A stretch of 64,000 nt of DNA from Streptomyces kronopolitis. Its GTDB lineage: Bacteria > Actinomycetota > Actinomycetes > Streptomycetales > Streptomycetaceae. The position numbers were made by a program, and so were the translations under genes. The stretch lies in assembly GCF_014646275.1 (NCBI RefSeq), contig NZ_BMND01000030.1, positions 1-64,000 on the forward strand. Direction: 5' to 3'. The notes beneath the pieces are model-generated. The model did no database searches. It had not been told where the DNA came from and was given only the letters and a program-made list of their open reading frames with translations. This document shows positions 16,127 through 24,711 of the stretch, piece by piece (the first letter of the stretch is position 1; the number at the start of each line of letters is the position of its first letter).

Positions 16127-16888
16127 GTGATCGCGCTCGCCGCCGCCGCGGAAAACCAGACCGTCCTCAACGGCACGCTCCTCGCGGCCGTTCCCATCGC
16201 GCTGCTCGCCGGGCTCGTCTCGTTCTTCTCGCCCTGCGTCCTGCCGCTGGTGCCGGGCTACATGTCGTATGTGACCGGCGTCACCGGCACCGACCTCGGC
16301 GAGGCCCGGCGCGGCCGGATGCTGGCCGGCGCCGCGCTCTTCGTGCTCGGCTTCACCGCCGTCTTCGTCTCCGGCGGCGCGCTCTTCGGCTTCGCCGGCA
16401 AGAGCCTGCTGGAGTACCGCGACATCATCTCGCGCGTCCTGGGCGTGCTGATGATCCTGCTCGGGCTGGCGTTCGCCGGCGTGCTGCAGCGCTTCGGGCA
16501 GCGCGAGCTGCGCTTCCACATGAAGCCCGCCATGGGGCTGGCCGGCGCGCCGGTGCTCGGGGTGCTCTTCGGCGTCGGCTGGACGCCCTGCCTGGGACCG
16601 ACCTTCGCCGCGGTCAGCACCCTGACGTTCTACGATGCCAGCGCCGCGCGCGGTGCCCTGCTCACTGTGGCGTACTGCCTGGGCCTGGGCCTGCCGTTCA
16701 TCGCCGTCGCACTGGCCTTCCGCCGGGTGCTCGGGGCGTTCGGCTGGGTCAAGCGGCACTACCAGTGGGTGATGCGGATCGGCGGCGGCATGATGATCGC
16801 GCTCGGCATCCTCCTCGTCACCGGCATCTGGGACAGCCTGATGTCCGACCTGCAGAGCTGGGCACAAAGCTCCACCGTTGGGATCTGA
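16127..16888 (+). CDS. ccdA: Cytochrome c biogenesis protein CcdA (DsbD-like electron carrier)
   Basis: A 253-residue membrane protein with six hydrophobic helices. It carries the two Cys motifs expected for CcdA: LVSFFSPCVLPLVPGYMSYV in the first helix and FGVGWTPCLGPTFAAVSTL later. It passes electrons from cytoplasmic thioredoxin across the membrane to ResA. GTG at 16127 is four bases after the resA stop. The C-terminal part (HYQWVMRIGGGMMIALGILL, then VTGIWDSLMSDLQSW) ends with a short amphipathic tail. Confidence 0.95.
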   Translation: MIALAAAAENQTVLNGTLLAAVPIALLAGLVSFFSPCVLPLVPGYMSYVTGVTGTDLGEARRGRMLAGAALFVLGFTAVFVSGGALFGFAGKSLLEYRDIISRVLGVLMILLGLAFAGVLQRFGQRELRFHMKPAMGLAGAPVLGVLFGVGWTPCLGPTFAAVSTLTFYDASAARGALLTVAYCLGLGLPFIAVALAFRRVLGAFGWVKRHYQWVMRIGGGMMIALGILLVTGIWDSLMSDLQSWAQSSTVGI

Positions 16889-16891
16889 TTG

Positions 16892-18664
16892 ATGTCCACC
16901 AAGACCGACACCCCCCGCGAGCCGGACGCCGGAGGGGGCAATGATCTCGGCACCGCCGGGTCCCAGCTCTCCACCGCGCCCCAGGAGGACGTCACCTTCC
17001 CCTCGCTCGGCCCGATCGGCTGGGCGCGGTGGTTCTGGCGGCAGCTGACCTCGATGCGGGTGGCGCTGCTGCTGCTCTTCCTGCTGTCGATCGGCGCGAT
17101 CCCCGGTTCGCTGATCCCGCAGACCAGCATCGACCCGGTCAAGGTCGACCAGTTCAAGGCGGACCACTCCACGCTCGGCGGCATCTACGACAAGCTCGGG
17201 ATGTTCCACGTCTACAGCTCGGTGTGGTTCTCGGCGATCTACCTGCTGCTGTTCATCTCGCTGATCGGCTGCATCGTGCCGCGCAGCTGGCAGTTCGTCG
17301 GCCAGCTCCGCGGCCGCCCGCCGGCCGCCCCGCGCCGGCTGACCCGGCTGCCCGCGTACACCACCTGGCGCACCGACGCGGCGCCCGAGGAGGTCCTCGG
17401 CGCGGCCCGGCGGCTGATGAAGAAGCGGCGGTTCCGCGCCCACCGGACCGGCACCGCCGTCGCCGCCGAGAAGGGCTATCTGCGCGAGGCCGGCAACCTC
17501 GTCTTCCACGTCGCGCTGATCGTGATGCTGGTGGCGTTCGCCGTCGGCAGCCTGTGGAAGTCCGAGGGCGGCAAGCTCGTCACCGAGGGCGACGGCTTCG
17601 CCAACAGCCTCACCCAGTTCGACGACTTCAAGTCCGGCGCCTTCTTCGACACCGACACCATGGAGCCCTTCGGCTTCACGCTGAACAAGTTCGAGGCGAC
17701 CTACGAGCGCAGTGGCCCCCAGAAGGGCACCCCGCGCACCTTCCGCGCCCATCTGACGTACTACACCGGCGCGGACGGCAAGGAGCACCGCAAGGCGGTC
17801 GAGGTGAACACCCCGCTCGACATCGCCGGCTCGAAGGTCTTCCTGCTCTCGCACGGCTACGCGCCGGAGGTGACGGTCAAGGACGGCCGCGGCAAGGTCG
17901 TCTACAAGGGCGCGGTCCCCTTCCTCCCGCAGGACCCCAAGAACCTCACCTCGACCGGTGTGGTGAAGGTCCCGGGCGCGCAGACCAAGGACGGCAAGCG
18001 CAACCAGCTGGGCTTCCAGGGCTTCTTCGTGCCGACGTTCGGCGGCAAGGGCTCCGGCTCGATGTTCTCCCAGTTCCCCGCGCTGGACTACCCGGTGCTG
18101 ACGCTGACCGCCTACCACGGTGACCTGGGCGTCGACTCGGGGCTGCCGCAGAACGTCTACCAGCTGCAGAAGAAGTACCTGAAGCAGTACAAGGTCAAGG
18201 GCGCCCCGCTCGCCAAGATGATGCTGCCCGGGGAGACCATGAAGCTGCCGAACGGCGACGGCAGCATCCAGTTCACCGGCATCAAGAACTGGGCCAGCTT
18301 CAAGATCACCCACCAGCCCGGCAACGGCCTCGCGCTCACCGGCGCGGTCGCCGCCCTGCTGGGCCTGGCCGGCTCGCTGTTCATCCAGCGGCGCCGGGTG
18401 TGGATCCGGGCCGAAGCGGGTCCGGACGGGGTGACCGTCGTCGAGATGGCCGGCCTCGGCCGCAGCGAGTCCCCCCGGCTGCCGGAGGAACTCGGCGATC
18501 TCGCGGGGGCGCTGGAGCCCGACGCCCCGCTCGTTCCGGACGCCGTGGCCGGCCCGGAATCCGACCCGCAGCCCGAGCCGGCCCCCGGCTCCGGCTCCGA
18601 AGACCCCGCGGAGCCCACTGACTCTGACGGTCCTGCTGAACCCTCCGAAGGAGCGCGCGCGTGA
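16892..18664 (+). CDS. resB: Cytochrome c biogenesis protein ResB
   Basis: A 590-residue ResB (Ccs1) protein, one half of the System II haem-delivery and cytochrome c synthetase complex. It shows paired N-terminal membrane helices (MRVALLLLFLLSIGAIPGSL, VWFSAIYLLLFISLIGCIVP), a third (NLVFHVALIVMLVAFAVGSL), a large outside domain with IAGSKVFLLSHGYAPEVTV, and a final helix at about residues 475-495 before a C-terminal RRVW segment. The last 80 residues are an acidic, Pro/Ala-rich cytoplasmic tail. ATG 16892 follows the ccdA stop by three bases; its own stop overlaps resC (GTGA). Confidence 0.95.
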   Translation: MSTKTDTPREPDAGGGNDLGTAGSQLSTAPQEDVTFPSLGPIGWARWFWRQLTSMRVALLLLFLLSIGAIPGSLIPQTSIDPVKVDQFKADHSTLGGIYDKLGMFHVYSSVWFSAIYLLLFISLIGCIVPRSWQFVGQLRGRPPAAPRRLTRLPAYTTWRTDAAPEEVLGAARRLMKKRRFRAHRTGTAVAAEKGYLREAGNLVFHVALIVMLVAFAVGSLWKSEGGKLVTEGDGFANSLTQFDDFKSGAFFDTDTMEPFGFTLNKFEATYERSGPQKGTPRTFRAHLTYYTGADGKEHRKAVEVNTPLDIAGSKVFLLSHGYAPEVTVKDGRGKVVYKGAVPFLPQDPKNLTSTGVVKVPGAQTKDGKRNQLGFQGFFVPTFGGKGSGSMFSQFPALDYPVLTLTAYHGDLGVDSGLPQNVYQLQKKYLKQYKVKGAPLAKMMLPGETMKLPNGDGSIQFTGIKNWASFKITHQPGNGLALTGAVAALLGLAGSLFIQRRRVWIRAEAGPDGVTVVEMAGLGRSESPRLPEELGDLAGALEPDAPLVPDAVAGPESDPQPEPAPGSGSEDPAEPTDSDGPAEPSEGARA

Positions 18665-19749
18665 ACATCGCTGCCGCCGCCAACGAGACGCTGGCGCACA
18701 ACAGCAACCTGCTGGTCTATTCGGCAATGGCGGTCTATACGCTCGCCTTCATCGCCCACCTGAGCGAGTGGGTGTTCGGCAGCCGCAGCAAGGTCGCCCG
18801 CACCGCCGCCGCGCTGACCACCCGGGCACAGGCGCCCGCGGCGGTCCCCGCCAAGGCGGCGCAGCAAAGCGGCGGCACCGCCGTGCTGGAGCGCCCCAAG
18901 GTCATCACCAAGTCCGCCGCCGGCAGCCGCGACGTCCCCGACGGCCCGGGCGCCGCGGGCGGCACGGAGAAGGGCGACCTCTACGGGCGGATCGCCGTCT
19001 CGCTGACCGTGCTGGCCTGGGGCCTGCACGTGGGCGGCGTGATCACCCGCGCCCTGTCCGTGCAGCGTGCCCCCTGGGGCAACATGTACGAGTTCTCCAC
19101 CACCTTCGCCGCGGTCGCGGTGGGCATCTACCTGCTGCTGCTCACCCTCCGCAAGAACGTCCGCTGGATCGGGCTGCCGCTGGTCACCACCGTGCTGCTC
19201 GACCTCGGGCTGGCCGTCTCGGTGCTCTACACCGCCAGCGACCAGCTGGTGCCCGCGCTGCACTCGTACTGGCTGTGGATCCACGTCAGCTGCGCGATCC
19301 TCTCGGGCGCGGTGCTCTACCTCGGCGCCGTCGCCACGCTGCTGTTCCTCTTCCGCGACCGCTACGAGGCCAAGCTCTCCGACCCGGCCGGCAAGCAGCC
19401 CGGCGCCTTCGCCACCTCGGTGCTGGAGCGGCTGCCCTCGGCCGCCTCGCTCGACAAGTTCGCCTACCGCGTCAACGCCACGGTCTTCCCGCTGTGGACG
19501 TTCACCATCATCGCGGGCGCCATCTGGGCCGAGGCCGCCTGGGGCCGCTACTGGGGCTGGGACCCCAAGGAGGTCTGGGCCTTCATCACCTGGGTCGGCT
19601 ACGCCTGCTATCTGCACGCCCGCTCCACGGCCGGCTGGAAGGGCCGCAAGGCCGCCTGGCTGGGCCTGATCGCGTTCGCCTGCTACCTGTTCAACTACTA
19701 CGGCGTGAACATCTTCGTGACGGGTCTGCACTCGTACGCCGGCGTCTGA
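18661..19749 (+). CDS. ccsB: Cytochrome c biogenesis protein ResC/CcsB
   Basis: A 362-residue membrane protein that partners ResB in haem export and attachment to apocytochrome c. The haem-handling WWD-type motif is WGWDPKEVWAFITWVGYACY, and conserved His residues occur in GLHVGGVITRA, LHSYWLWIHVSCAI and LHARSTAGWKG. About eight membrane helices. A soluble Ala-rich loop of roughly 70 residues after the first helix is typical of actinobacteria. GTG at 18661 overlaps the resB stop. A strong hairpin follows at 19780. Confidence 0.95.
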   Translation: MNIAAAANETLAHNSNLLVYSAMAVYTLAFIAHLSEWVFGSRSKVARTAAALTTRAQAPAAVPAKAAQQSGGTAVLERPKVITKSAAGSRDVPDGPGAAGGTEKGDLYGRIAVSLTVLAWGLHVGGVITRALSVQRAPWGNMYEFSTTFAAVAVGIYLLLLTLRKNVRWIGLPLVTTVLLDLGLAVSVLYTASDQLVPALHSYWLWIHVSCAILSGAVLYLGAVATLLFLFRDRYEAKLSDPAGKQPGAFATSVLERLPSAASLDKFAYRVNATVFPLWTFTIIAGAIWAEAAWGRYWGWDPKEVWAFITWVGYACYLHARSTAGWKGRKAAWLGLIAFACYLFNYYGVNIFVTGLHSYAGV

Positions 19750-19779
19750 TCCGCGGGGCTCCGGCCCGCCCGCACCCCC

Positions 19780-19826
19780 GTGCCGTACGGAGGCGGGGCT
19801 CAGCACGAGCCCGCTCCGTACGGCAC
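19780..19826. terminator. Bidirectional terminator between ccsB and the phosphoesterase gene
   Basis: GTGCCGTACGGAG (19780-19792) pairs perfectly with CTCCGTACGGCAC (19814-19826), with further inner pairing of CGGGGCT with AGCCCG across one bulge. Both flanking genes converge on it. Confidence 0.75.
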
Positions 19827-19918
19827 CGCCGTTTCACGGGGCGGGGCGCACGGCCGAGGGCGGGGCGCACGGCCCGGGGCGGGGGCACCGCGGGCCGTGC
19901 GGGATCCGGCGGACCGGC

Positions 19919-21346
19919 CTAGCGGCGCCTGCGCCGGCCGCGTTCCTGGCGCGGCGGGCGCTGCCCGGTGCCCGGCAGCGTCGGCTTCGGCAGATGCGCC
20001 ACGTCCCACTGCGCCTCGGCCAGCTGCTCGGCGGTGTCGTCCGGCAGCCGCGGCGGCCTGCGGGCCGCCTGGCGGAAGCCGAACGCCGAGGTCAGATCGC
20101 CGAACGCGGACCGCCGCCAGTCGCTGATGTTGGGCTCGCCCACGCCCGTCCAGCGCTCCAGGAACTGCAGCACCGAGGTGTGGTCGAAGGCCTCGCCGGC
20201 CGCCCAGCCGCCCACCGTCCACGGCGAGATGATCATGCACGGCACCCGGAAGCCCCCGCCGATCGGCAGGCCCTGGACGAACTCGTCCTTCGTCCCCGCG
20301 GGCGGCACCGGCGGCGGCACATGGTCGAAGAGCCCGTCGTTCTCGTCGTAATTGAGGATGAAGACGGTCTTGGCCCACACCTTCGGGTTGGACGCGATCG
20401 CCTCGATCTTCTGGGCGACGTAGTCGGCGCCGGCGGCCGGCAGGTAGTCCGGGTGCTCGGACTGGTGGCTGGTGGGGATCAGCCAGGAGACGGCCGGGAG
20501 CCGGTCGGCCCGGGCGTCGTCCTCGAAGGTGCCGGCCGGCTGCGGGCGCATCCCGCGCTCGTAGAGCGGCTGGCCCGGCTGGGAGTCCCGGAACGTCTGG
20601 AACTGCTCCAGGAGGTTGCAGCCGTAGTCGTCCTCCTCCTGGTAGACCTTCCAGCTGATGCCGACCGCCTCCAGCCGCTCGGCGTAGGTCGTCCAGCGGT
20701 ACGGCTTGGGCGCGGTGTTGTTGAGCACCGGGCCGCCGCGGGTGCCGCCCGGGTCGAGGGTGCCGGTCATCCAGTACAGCCGGTTGGGCCAGGTCGGGCC
20801 GAAGACCGAGCAGAAGTAGTTGTCGCAGAGGGTGAAGGCCTCGGCGAGGGCGAACTGGAAGGGGATGTCCTCGCGGGTGTGATAGCCCATCACATACGGA
20901 CCGTTGACCCCGTCGGCCTTGCGGTGCGCGGGCAGCCAGCGGTCCATCTTGCCGCCGTTCCACGCCTCGTGCTGCACGGACCAGGCGTGGCTGGTGGAGG
21001 GGATGGCCTGCGCGCTGGTGGTGTGCGTGTCGAGGCGGAACGGCAGCAGGTAGCCGTCCGGGTTCACCGCGTCCGGCTGGTGGAAGACGGACCGGCCGTC
21101 GGGCAGCGTCAGCGCGTCCGGGTCGGCGAAGCCGCGCACGCCGCGCAGGGTGCCGAAGTAGTGGTCGAACGAGCGGTTCTCCTGCATGAGCATGACGACG
21201 TGCTCGACGTCGTGCAGTGAGCCGTGACGAGCGGGTCCGGCGGCGACGGCCTTCTGGACGCTGGGCGGAAGCAGCGCCAGCGCGGCGGCGCCGCCGACCG
21301 CGCCGGCCGCGGAGCCGAGGAGTCTGCGTCGGGTCATGTCGGGCAT
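19919..21346 (-). CDS. Tat-exported phosphoesterase (phospholipase C / acid phosphatase AcpA family)
   Basis: A 475-residue secreted enzyme. ATG 21346 is placed about ten bases after GGGAG; the signal MTRRRLLGSAAGAVGGAAAL carries a twin-arginine motif. The domain begins IEHVVMLMQENRSFDHYFGT-like (here VEHVVMLMQENRSFDHYFG), the metal/nucleophile region of the phosphoesterase family (PF04185), followed by SHAWSVQHEAWNGGKMD, FILNYDENDGLFDHVPPP and FDHTSVLQFLERW. It lacks the C-terminal DUF756 repeats of classical haemolytic phospholipase C, so it resembles the shorter acid-phosphatase-like members. The extreme C-terminus is a run of Arg. Substrate cannot be fixed by sequence. Confidence 0.93.
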   Translation of the reverse strand: MPDMTRRRLLGSAAGAVGGAAALALLPPSVQKAVAAGPARHGSLHDVEHVVMLMQENRSFDHYFGTLRGVRGFADPDALTLPDGRSVFHQPDAVNPDGYLLPFRLDTHTTSAQAIPSTSHAWSVQHEAWNGGKMDRWLPAHRKADGVNGPYVMGYHTREDIPFQFALAEAFTLCDNYFCSVFGPTWPNRLYWMTGTLDPGGTRGGPVLNNTAPKPYRWTTYAERLEAVGISWKVYQEEDDYGCNLLEQFQTFRDSQPGQPLYERGMRPQPAGTFEDDARADRLPAVSWLIPTSHQSEHPDYLPAAGADYVAQKIEAIASNPKVWAKTVFILNYDENDGLFDHVPPPVPPAGTKDEFVQGLPIGGGFRVPCMIISPWTVGGWAAGEAFDHTSVLQFLERWTGVGEPNISDWRRSAFGDLTSAFGFRQAARRPPRLPDDTAEQLAEAQWDVAHLPKPTLPGTGQRPPRQERGRRRRR

Positions 21347-21981
21347 ATGTGCCACTCTCCCTGAGTCGCGTGAGCCCTCAGTGGGCCGACTCGACTGTGG
21401 CGGCGGCTGAGTTTCCCGGGCAGGGGGAGGTTGCTGAACGATGCAGCAATTGGCCGTGAACGGTTGCCAGTTGGCCGACCCCCGCTACGTCCCGTACGCC
21501 ACACGAAGCAGCGCACAACGGACCCCGCGCGCCCCGCTCTACGTGTTTGCCACGCCACATCAGGACACGCGGCGAAGCCCCGGAGTTCCCCCGGGTGCCG
21601 GGTAGGCACGCTCGCCAGGCAGCAGCGCGAGGGCGCCGGGGGCGTCACCGGAGCGGAGCCGGTAGCTGCCTTTTCCGGCTCACGTACCGGCGGTGGTAGG
21701 CCGTTCGGTGGGGTCTGTCCGAGGCGAGCCGGTGCAGGACCAGATCAGGAGCCTTCGACGCGTCGCCGACTTGCATGTGCCGATGCACGGAGGTGGGTGC
21801 CGCCGGGCTGACCCGCTCTCGAAGTGATGGCGGCGGATACCAATCCGTTGCGGATATCCGCCACCTCGCTACCGCGCAGCCGACCTTCGCCGGCGGAAGC
21901 CGCGCGAAACGATCCGCCCCACCGCCACTCCCTGGAGCGGATGCCACGAGCGAGTGCCATGTGGGGCGTGGTGGCTGTCTT
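21347..21981. other. 635-base stretch without a recognisable gene
   Basis: Between the phosphoesterase start and the immunity-gene end no frame on either strand looks like a real protein: the open frames are Arg/Pro-rich and lack ribosome sites. Base composition is mixed. It marks the left edge of the toxin cassette and could hold decayed sequence, but I see no terminal repeats or transposase motif. Confidence 0.5.
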
Positions 21982-22419
21982 CTAGTCCAGAAGATCCCTG
22001 GCCTCGTAGCCGGAAAGCCCGATGTGAACCAGCGGAAAAACCAGCTGGTTCAGGTACCAGGCGATGTCGGTCATCCTGGGAATATCCTCATGGAGCGACT
22101 TGCGGTCGATCGACGGAGTGAAGGAAACCTGTGTTCTCCCTGAAAAGATGAGAAGAGTTCCGCCGCGGCCCGTGGATTCATTGTAGAGAGACACTCCTGT
22201 GGCCTTGTCAGTGTTGTCCGGAGCATCCAGGGAGGCGATGATGAAGTTTGCATCCTCCGCATCGCCCGTCTCCCAGTCGATGTCCCCGTCGTCCTCAATG
22301 AAAAAAGAAACACCGAGAGGCTCCACGGGACTCCATCCCGTAGGGCTCAGGGCGCGCATTATTGCGGAAACAGTGATGGGATTCTCGAACGTGAAATCGA
22401 TATCTGCACGCCTGGACAT
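21982..22419 (-). CDS. Probable immunity protein of the adjacent toxin
   Basis: A 145-residue soluble acidic protein (FFIEDDGDIDWETGDAEDAN, FSGRTQVSFTPS, YLNQLVFPLVHIGLSGYEA). ATG 22419 has AGGAG nine bases upstream. Its codons are clearly more AT-rich than those of the neighbours (TTTCAATCTCC, GAAATCGATATC). It lies 11 bases downstream of the toxin-like gene on the same strand, the standard place for an immunity gene in polymorphic toxin loci. I do not recognise a named immunity family, so the role is inferred from size, acidity, position and composition. Confidence 0.6.
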   Translation of the reverse strand: MSRRADIDFTFENPITVSAIMRALSPTGWSPVEPLGVSFFIEDDGDIDWETGDAEDANFIIASLDAPDNTDKATGVSLYNESTGRGGTLLIFSGRTQVSFTPSIDRKSLHEDIPRMTDIAWYLNQLVFPLVHIGLSGYEARDLLD

Positions 22420-22430
22420 ATTTCAATCTC

Positions 22431-23927
22431 CTATCCCTGTGGGATGATTTTGTAGGGGACGCCCTTCTTGGCGAGCCACTGGATAATATTCTCGGGGATC
22501 GGCCTCTCTGATATGACATAGAAGCTCTTCCCGTTCTCTGCCGCTATCTTACGGGATTCCATTAGTTTGGATTTGAATCTCAACATCTCCCTGTCGTCAC
22601 TGTTGACCTTCTCCCAATATTGGCCGGACTTCGCCTCGTACCAGGCTTCTTGCCCGCTCTCTTCCGTGAACTTTCCGTCGAATTCCCGTTTTCCGGACTT
22701 GAAGCTTCCCTCCCCGCCGAGCTTCTCCTCCAGGTGGTCTTCGTAGTCCTGTCCCCTTTTCTGCGCTCCGTGGCCGCCAGACTCCTCCGCCGGCTCCTCG
22801 GATTCTCCCCCGCGTCCACCGGTGCCGGGCTTTTCCCCGCTTCCCCCTCGCCCTCCGCCGCGTCCGCCCACTCCGGCGGGCTCGCGCGCTTCTGTCTCGG
22901 CGAGTTCGCGTTCGAGCACCTGGCCGACTTCAGTGGTCTCCGCGTCCACTGCCTCGAATTCGGGCACTCCGTCGGCAGCCGCCTGGAGGTAGGTCTCCAG
23001 ATCGGCGATCATGTCGGTGCCAATGGCGGCGATGGAGTCGTCGAGCGCAACTTCGACCCCGCCGAGGATCGCCGCGGCTTCCGCGCTGTCGAGAGCGGCA
23101 GCCCCGGCGTCCGAGCCGCCGCCGGTGAACGGGGTGAGCAGGACGCCCACGATGGTCGTTACCGTAATGGCGATACCGGCTTCGGCGAGATTGGACTCCG
23201 TCTCGCTGTGGGCCTCGTCGATGGCGTGAGCGAAAGACTCGCAGGCTTTGGCCAGTTCGTCGCAGGCGTGCTTGGCCGCGGACAGCGGCGCCTTGCCCGC
23301 GCGGTGTCCGCCCTGCCAGATCTGTTCCCAGAAATGGGCCATGGCGTCGACGGAGTCGTCGGCGCTGTTGTCCGTGATCGAGCGCACCTGCTGGTGCAGG
23401 TCGTTGCCGAGGTCGTCGATCGCGGTGGCCGCAGTCCGGTAGGCCGCAGCTGCTGCACGCAGCTTGTCTTGGTGGCCGTTGGGCCAGTACTTCGCTATGA
23501 CGTCGGGAACGTCGCTGTGTCCCGGCCCGATGGCCGAAGCCGCGTCGGGGTACATGATGTCGGTGAACACGGGAGGCGCCGGGTACTGCTCCGGCCCTCC
23601 CTTCCCGCCCTTGGCATTGGAATGGTGGTCGGCCTTCAGGTAATTGTTGGCCGTGGTCACCAGACCGGTGGAATGCTGGCCGATCGCACGCACAGCACCG
23701 GACAGCGTGCGGAAGAGGGCATTGGCAGCGGGGTCGTACTTCTTGCCGAACTTGTGGCCGTAGTCATCGTTCCCTGCCATGCCGGCGGCATTCTGCAGCG
23801 CGGTATTGAGAGTCGAGGAAACGGAGTCGAGGCGATCCTGGCCTTTTGCGAACTTCAGGGCCACGCGGTGCAGGTCCTCGGGATGCAGATCGATCGGCTT
23901 CCCGCTGTGGCCGGATGAGCGGTTCAT
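22431..23927 (-). CDS. Polymorphic toxin with a probable PD-(D/E)XK nuclease tip
   Basis: A 498-residue protein starting at ATG 23927 after GGGGAGGGGG. Residues 1-250 are helical and resemble WXG/LXG-type export regions (DLHPEDLHRVALKFAKGQDR, PLSAAKHACDELAKACESFA). A hydrophobic segment lies at about 249-268. Residues 351-386 are a Gly/Glu-rich linker. The C-terminal 112 residues are lower in GC and contain the order expected for a PD-(D/E)XK nuclease: a helix with Glu396 (YEDHLEEKL), Asp417 in REFDGKF, and Glu431-x-Lys433 in WYEAKSGQYW. Likely a nucleic-acid-cleaving toxin. The start overlaps the upstream WXG100 gene by four bases and an immunity gene follows. Confidence 0.72.
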   Translation of the reverse strand: MNRSSGHSGKPIDLHPEDLHRVALKFAKGQDRLDSVSSTLNTALQNAAGMAGNDDYGHKFGKKYDPAANALFRTLSGAVRAIGQHSTGLVTTANNYLKADHHSNAKGGKGGPEQYPAPPVFTDIMYPDAASAIGPGHSDVPDVIAKYWPNGHQDKLRAAAAAYRTAATAIDDLGNDLHQQVRSITDNSADDSVDAMAHFWEQIWQGGHRAGKAPLSAAKHACDELAKACESFAHAIDEAHSETESNLAEAGIAITVTTIVGVLLTPFTGGGSDAGAAALDSAEAAAILGGVEVALDDSIAAIGTDMIADLETYLQAAADGVPEFEAVDAETTEVGQVLERELAETEAREPAGVGGRGGGRGGSGEKPGTGGRGGESEEPAEESGGHGAQKRGQDYEDHLEEKLGGEGSFKSGKREFDGKFTEESGQEAWYEAKSGQYWEKVNSDDREMLRFKSKLMESRKIAAENGKSFYVISERPIPENIIQWLAKKGVPYKIIPQG

Positions 23928-24223
23928 CGGCCCCCTCCCCACATGCGCACGTTGGCGGAGCGTGCCGCTGAGTAGTTGCCGTGGGCGGTGTGTACCGTCT
24001 TGTGCAGCGCACGAACGGCTCGATGCAGACTGCGCGAGGCTGAACGCCACTGCTGGTAATAGCTGCCGAACGCCCCCTGGGCGTCCCCCTCCCAGGTCTC
24101 GGATACCCGCCTCACGGCCTGGTCCAGTTCCGTCAGGTGCTCCTGGAGTGACTTGGCTATGGAGTCGAGCTCGTCGCTGGCTTCAGCCAAGGTCCCGAAA
24201 TGGACCTTCAACTTTCCTGACAT
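23924..24223 (-). CDS. WXG100-family (ESAT-6-like) protein
   Basis: A 99-residue all-helical protein. ATG 24223 follows GGGGGAAG. The hairpin has the family WXG turn at Trp44-Glu45-Gly46 (SETWEGDAQGAF) with an amphipathic heptad pattern on either side (LAEASDELDSIAKSLQEHL, WRSASRSLHRAVRALHKT). WXG100 proteins are substrates or chaperone-like partners of type VII (Esx) secretion. Its stop overlaps the toxin start (ATGA), so the two are translationally coupled and probably exported as a pair. No type VII machinery gene lies in the window, so the secretion apparatus must be elsewhere. Confidence 0.85.
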   Translation of the reverse strand: MSGKLKVHFGTLAEASDELDSIAKSLQEHLTELDQAVRRVSETWEGDAQGAFGSYYQQWRSASRSLHRAVRALHKTVHTAHGNYSAARSANVRMWGGGR

Positions 24224-24285
24224 GCACTTCCCCCTGGTGATCAATGGAAGGAAGTCTGCCAAGCCGCATGGGCCCGGTTTGGTTG

Positions 24286-24314
24286 ATATACGCCACCGCG
24301 AGGGCTTTGACTAG
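24286..24314 (-). promoter_or_regulatory. Candidate promoter of the WXG100-toxin-immunity operon
   Basis: On the minus strand TAGTCA (24314-24309) and TATATC (24291-24286) are 17 bases apart, in an AT-rich patch 63 bases upstream of the WXG100 start. The match to consensus is moderate. Confidence 0.35.
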
Positions 24315-24419
24315 CCGTAGGTTGGCGTGATCGTGGGCCGCAATTGGGCAAGATTTGATGAAGTCATATCTTCCCGGCCGCGGCCTCTTCGGGGACGACC
24401 TCCATCCCGTCTGCGCTGC

Positions 24420-24560
24420 TTAGTCCACGTCATCCGCTTCCGTTTCCACGGTGGGGCAGGGGACGGGGCCGTCCCGCACAGTCGGAAACTCCAGGGCGGA
24501 CGCGTGCGCCTGAAAGGCCGTCACCGTCTCATCGATGTACGGGCCCGCACGCGACGGAGA
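24420..24560 (-). pseudogene. Possible C-terminal gene remnant
   Basis: Within the 488-base gap between the WXG100 gene and the deaminase (24224-24711), one minus-strand stretch ending at TAA 24420 reads as normal protein (YIDETVTAFQAHASALEF, then PTVRDGPVP and VETEADDVD) with good codon bias. Upstream in the same frame it turns into low-complexity sequence without a start or ribosome site. It may be the tail of a decayed gene. The rest of the gap shows nothing beyond the candidate promoter. Confidence 0.25.
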
Positions 24561-24711
24561 GGTTCGGCGGGGCGTGCGGGAATCGGCGCTTCGGAGGCTC
24601 GATGCGCCTTGGGGCTGGTGCCGTCTGGGGACGTCTTGGGGGATGAGGGGCAGCGAAAGTGTGTGGGGGAGGGCTGGTGGGGCTGGGGCCGAAGTATTCC
24701 CCCGAGGCCCC

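Noticed and set aside
21645..21947. A possible transposase remnant (Arg/His-rich minus-strand frame) at the edge of the toxin cassette
   Set aside because: No DDE motif, no inverted terminal repeats and no ribosome site; composition is that of a random open frame.
23779..24240. A plus-strand frame across the WXG100/toxin junction
   Set aside because: Antisense to two well-supported genes, with no domain and no start context.
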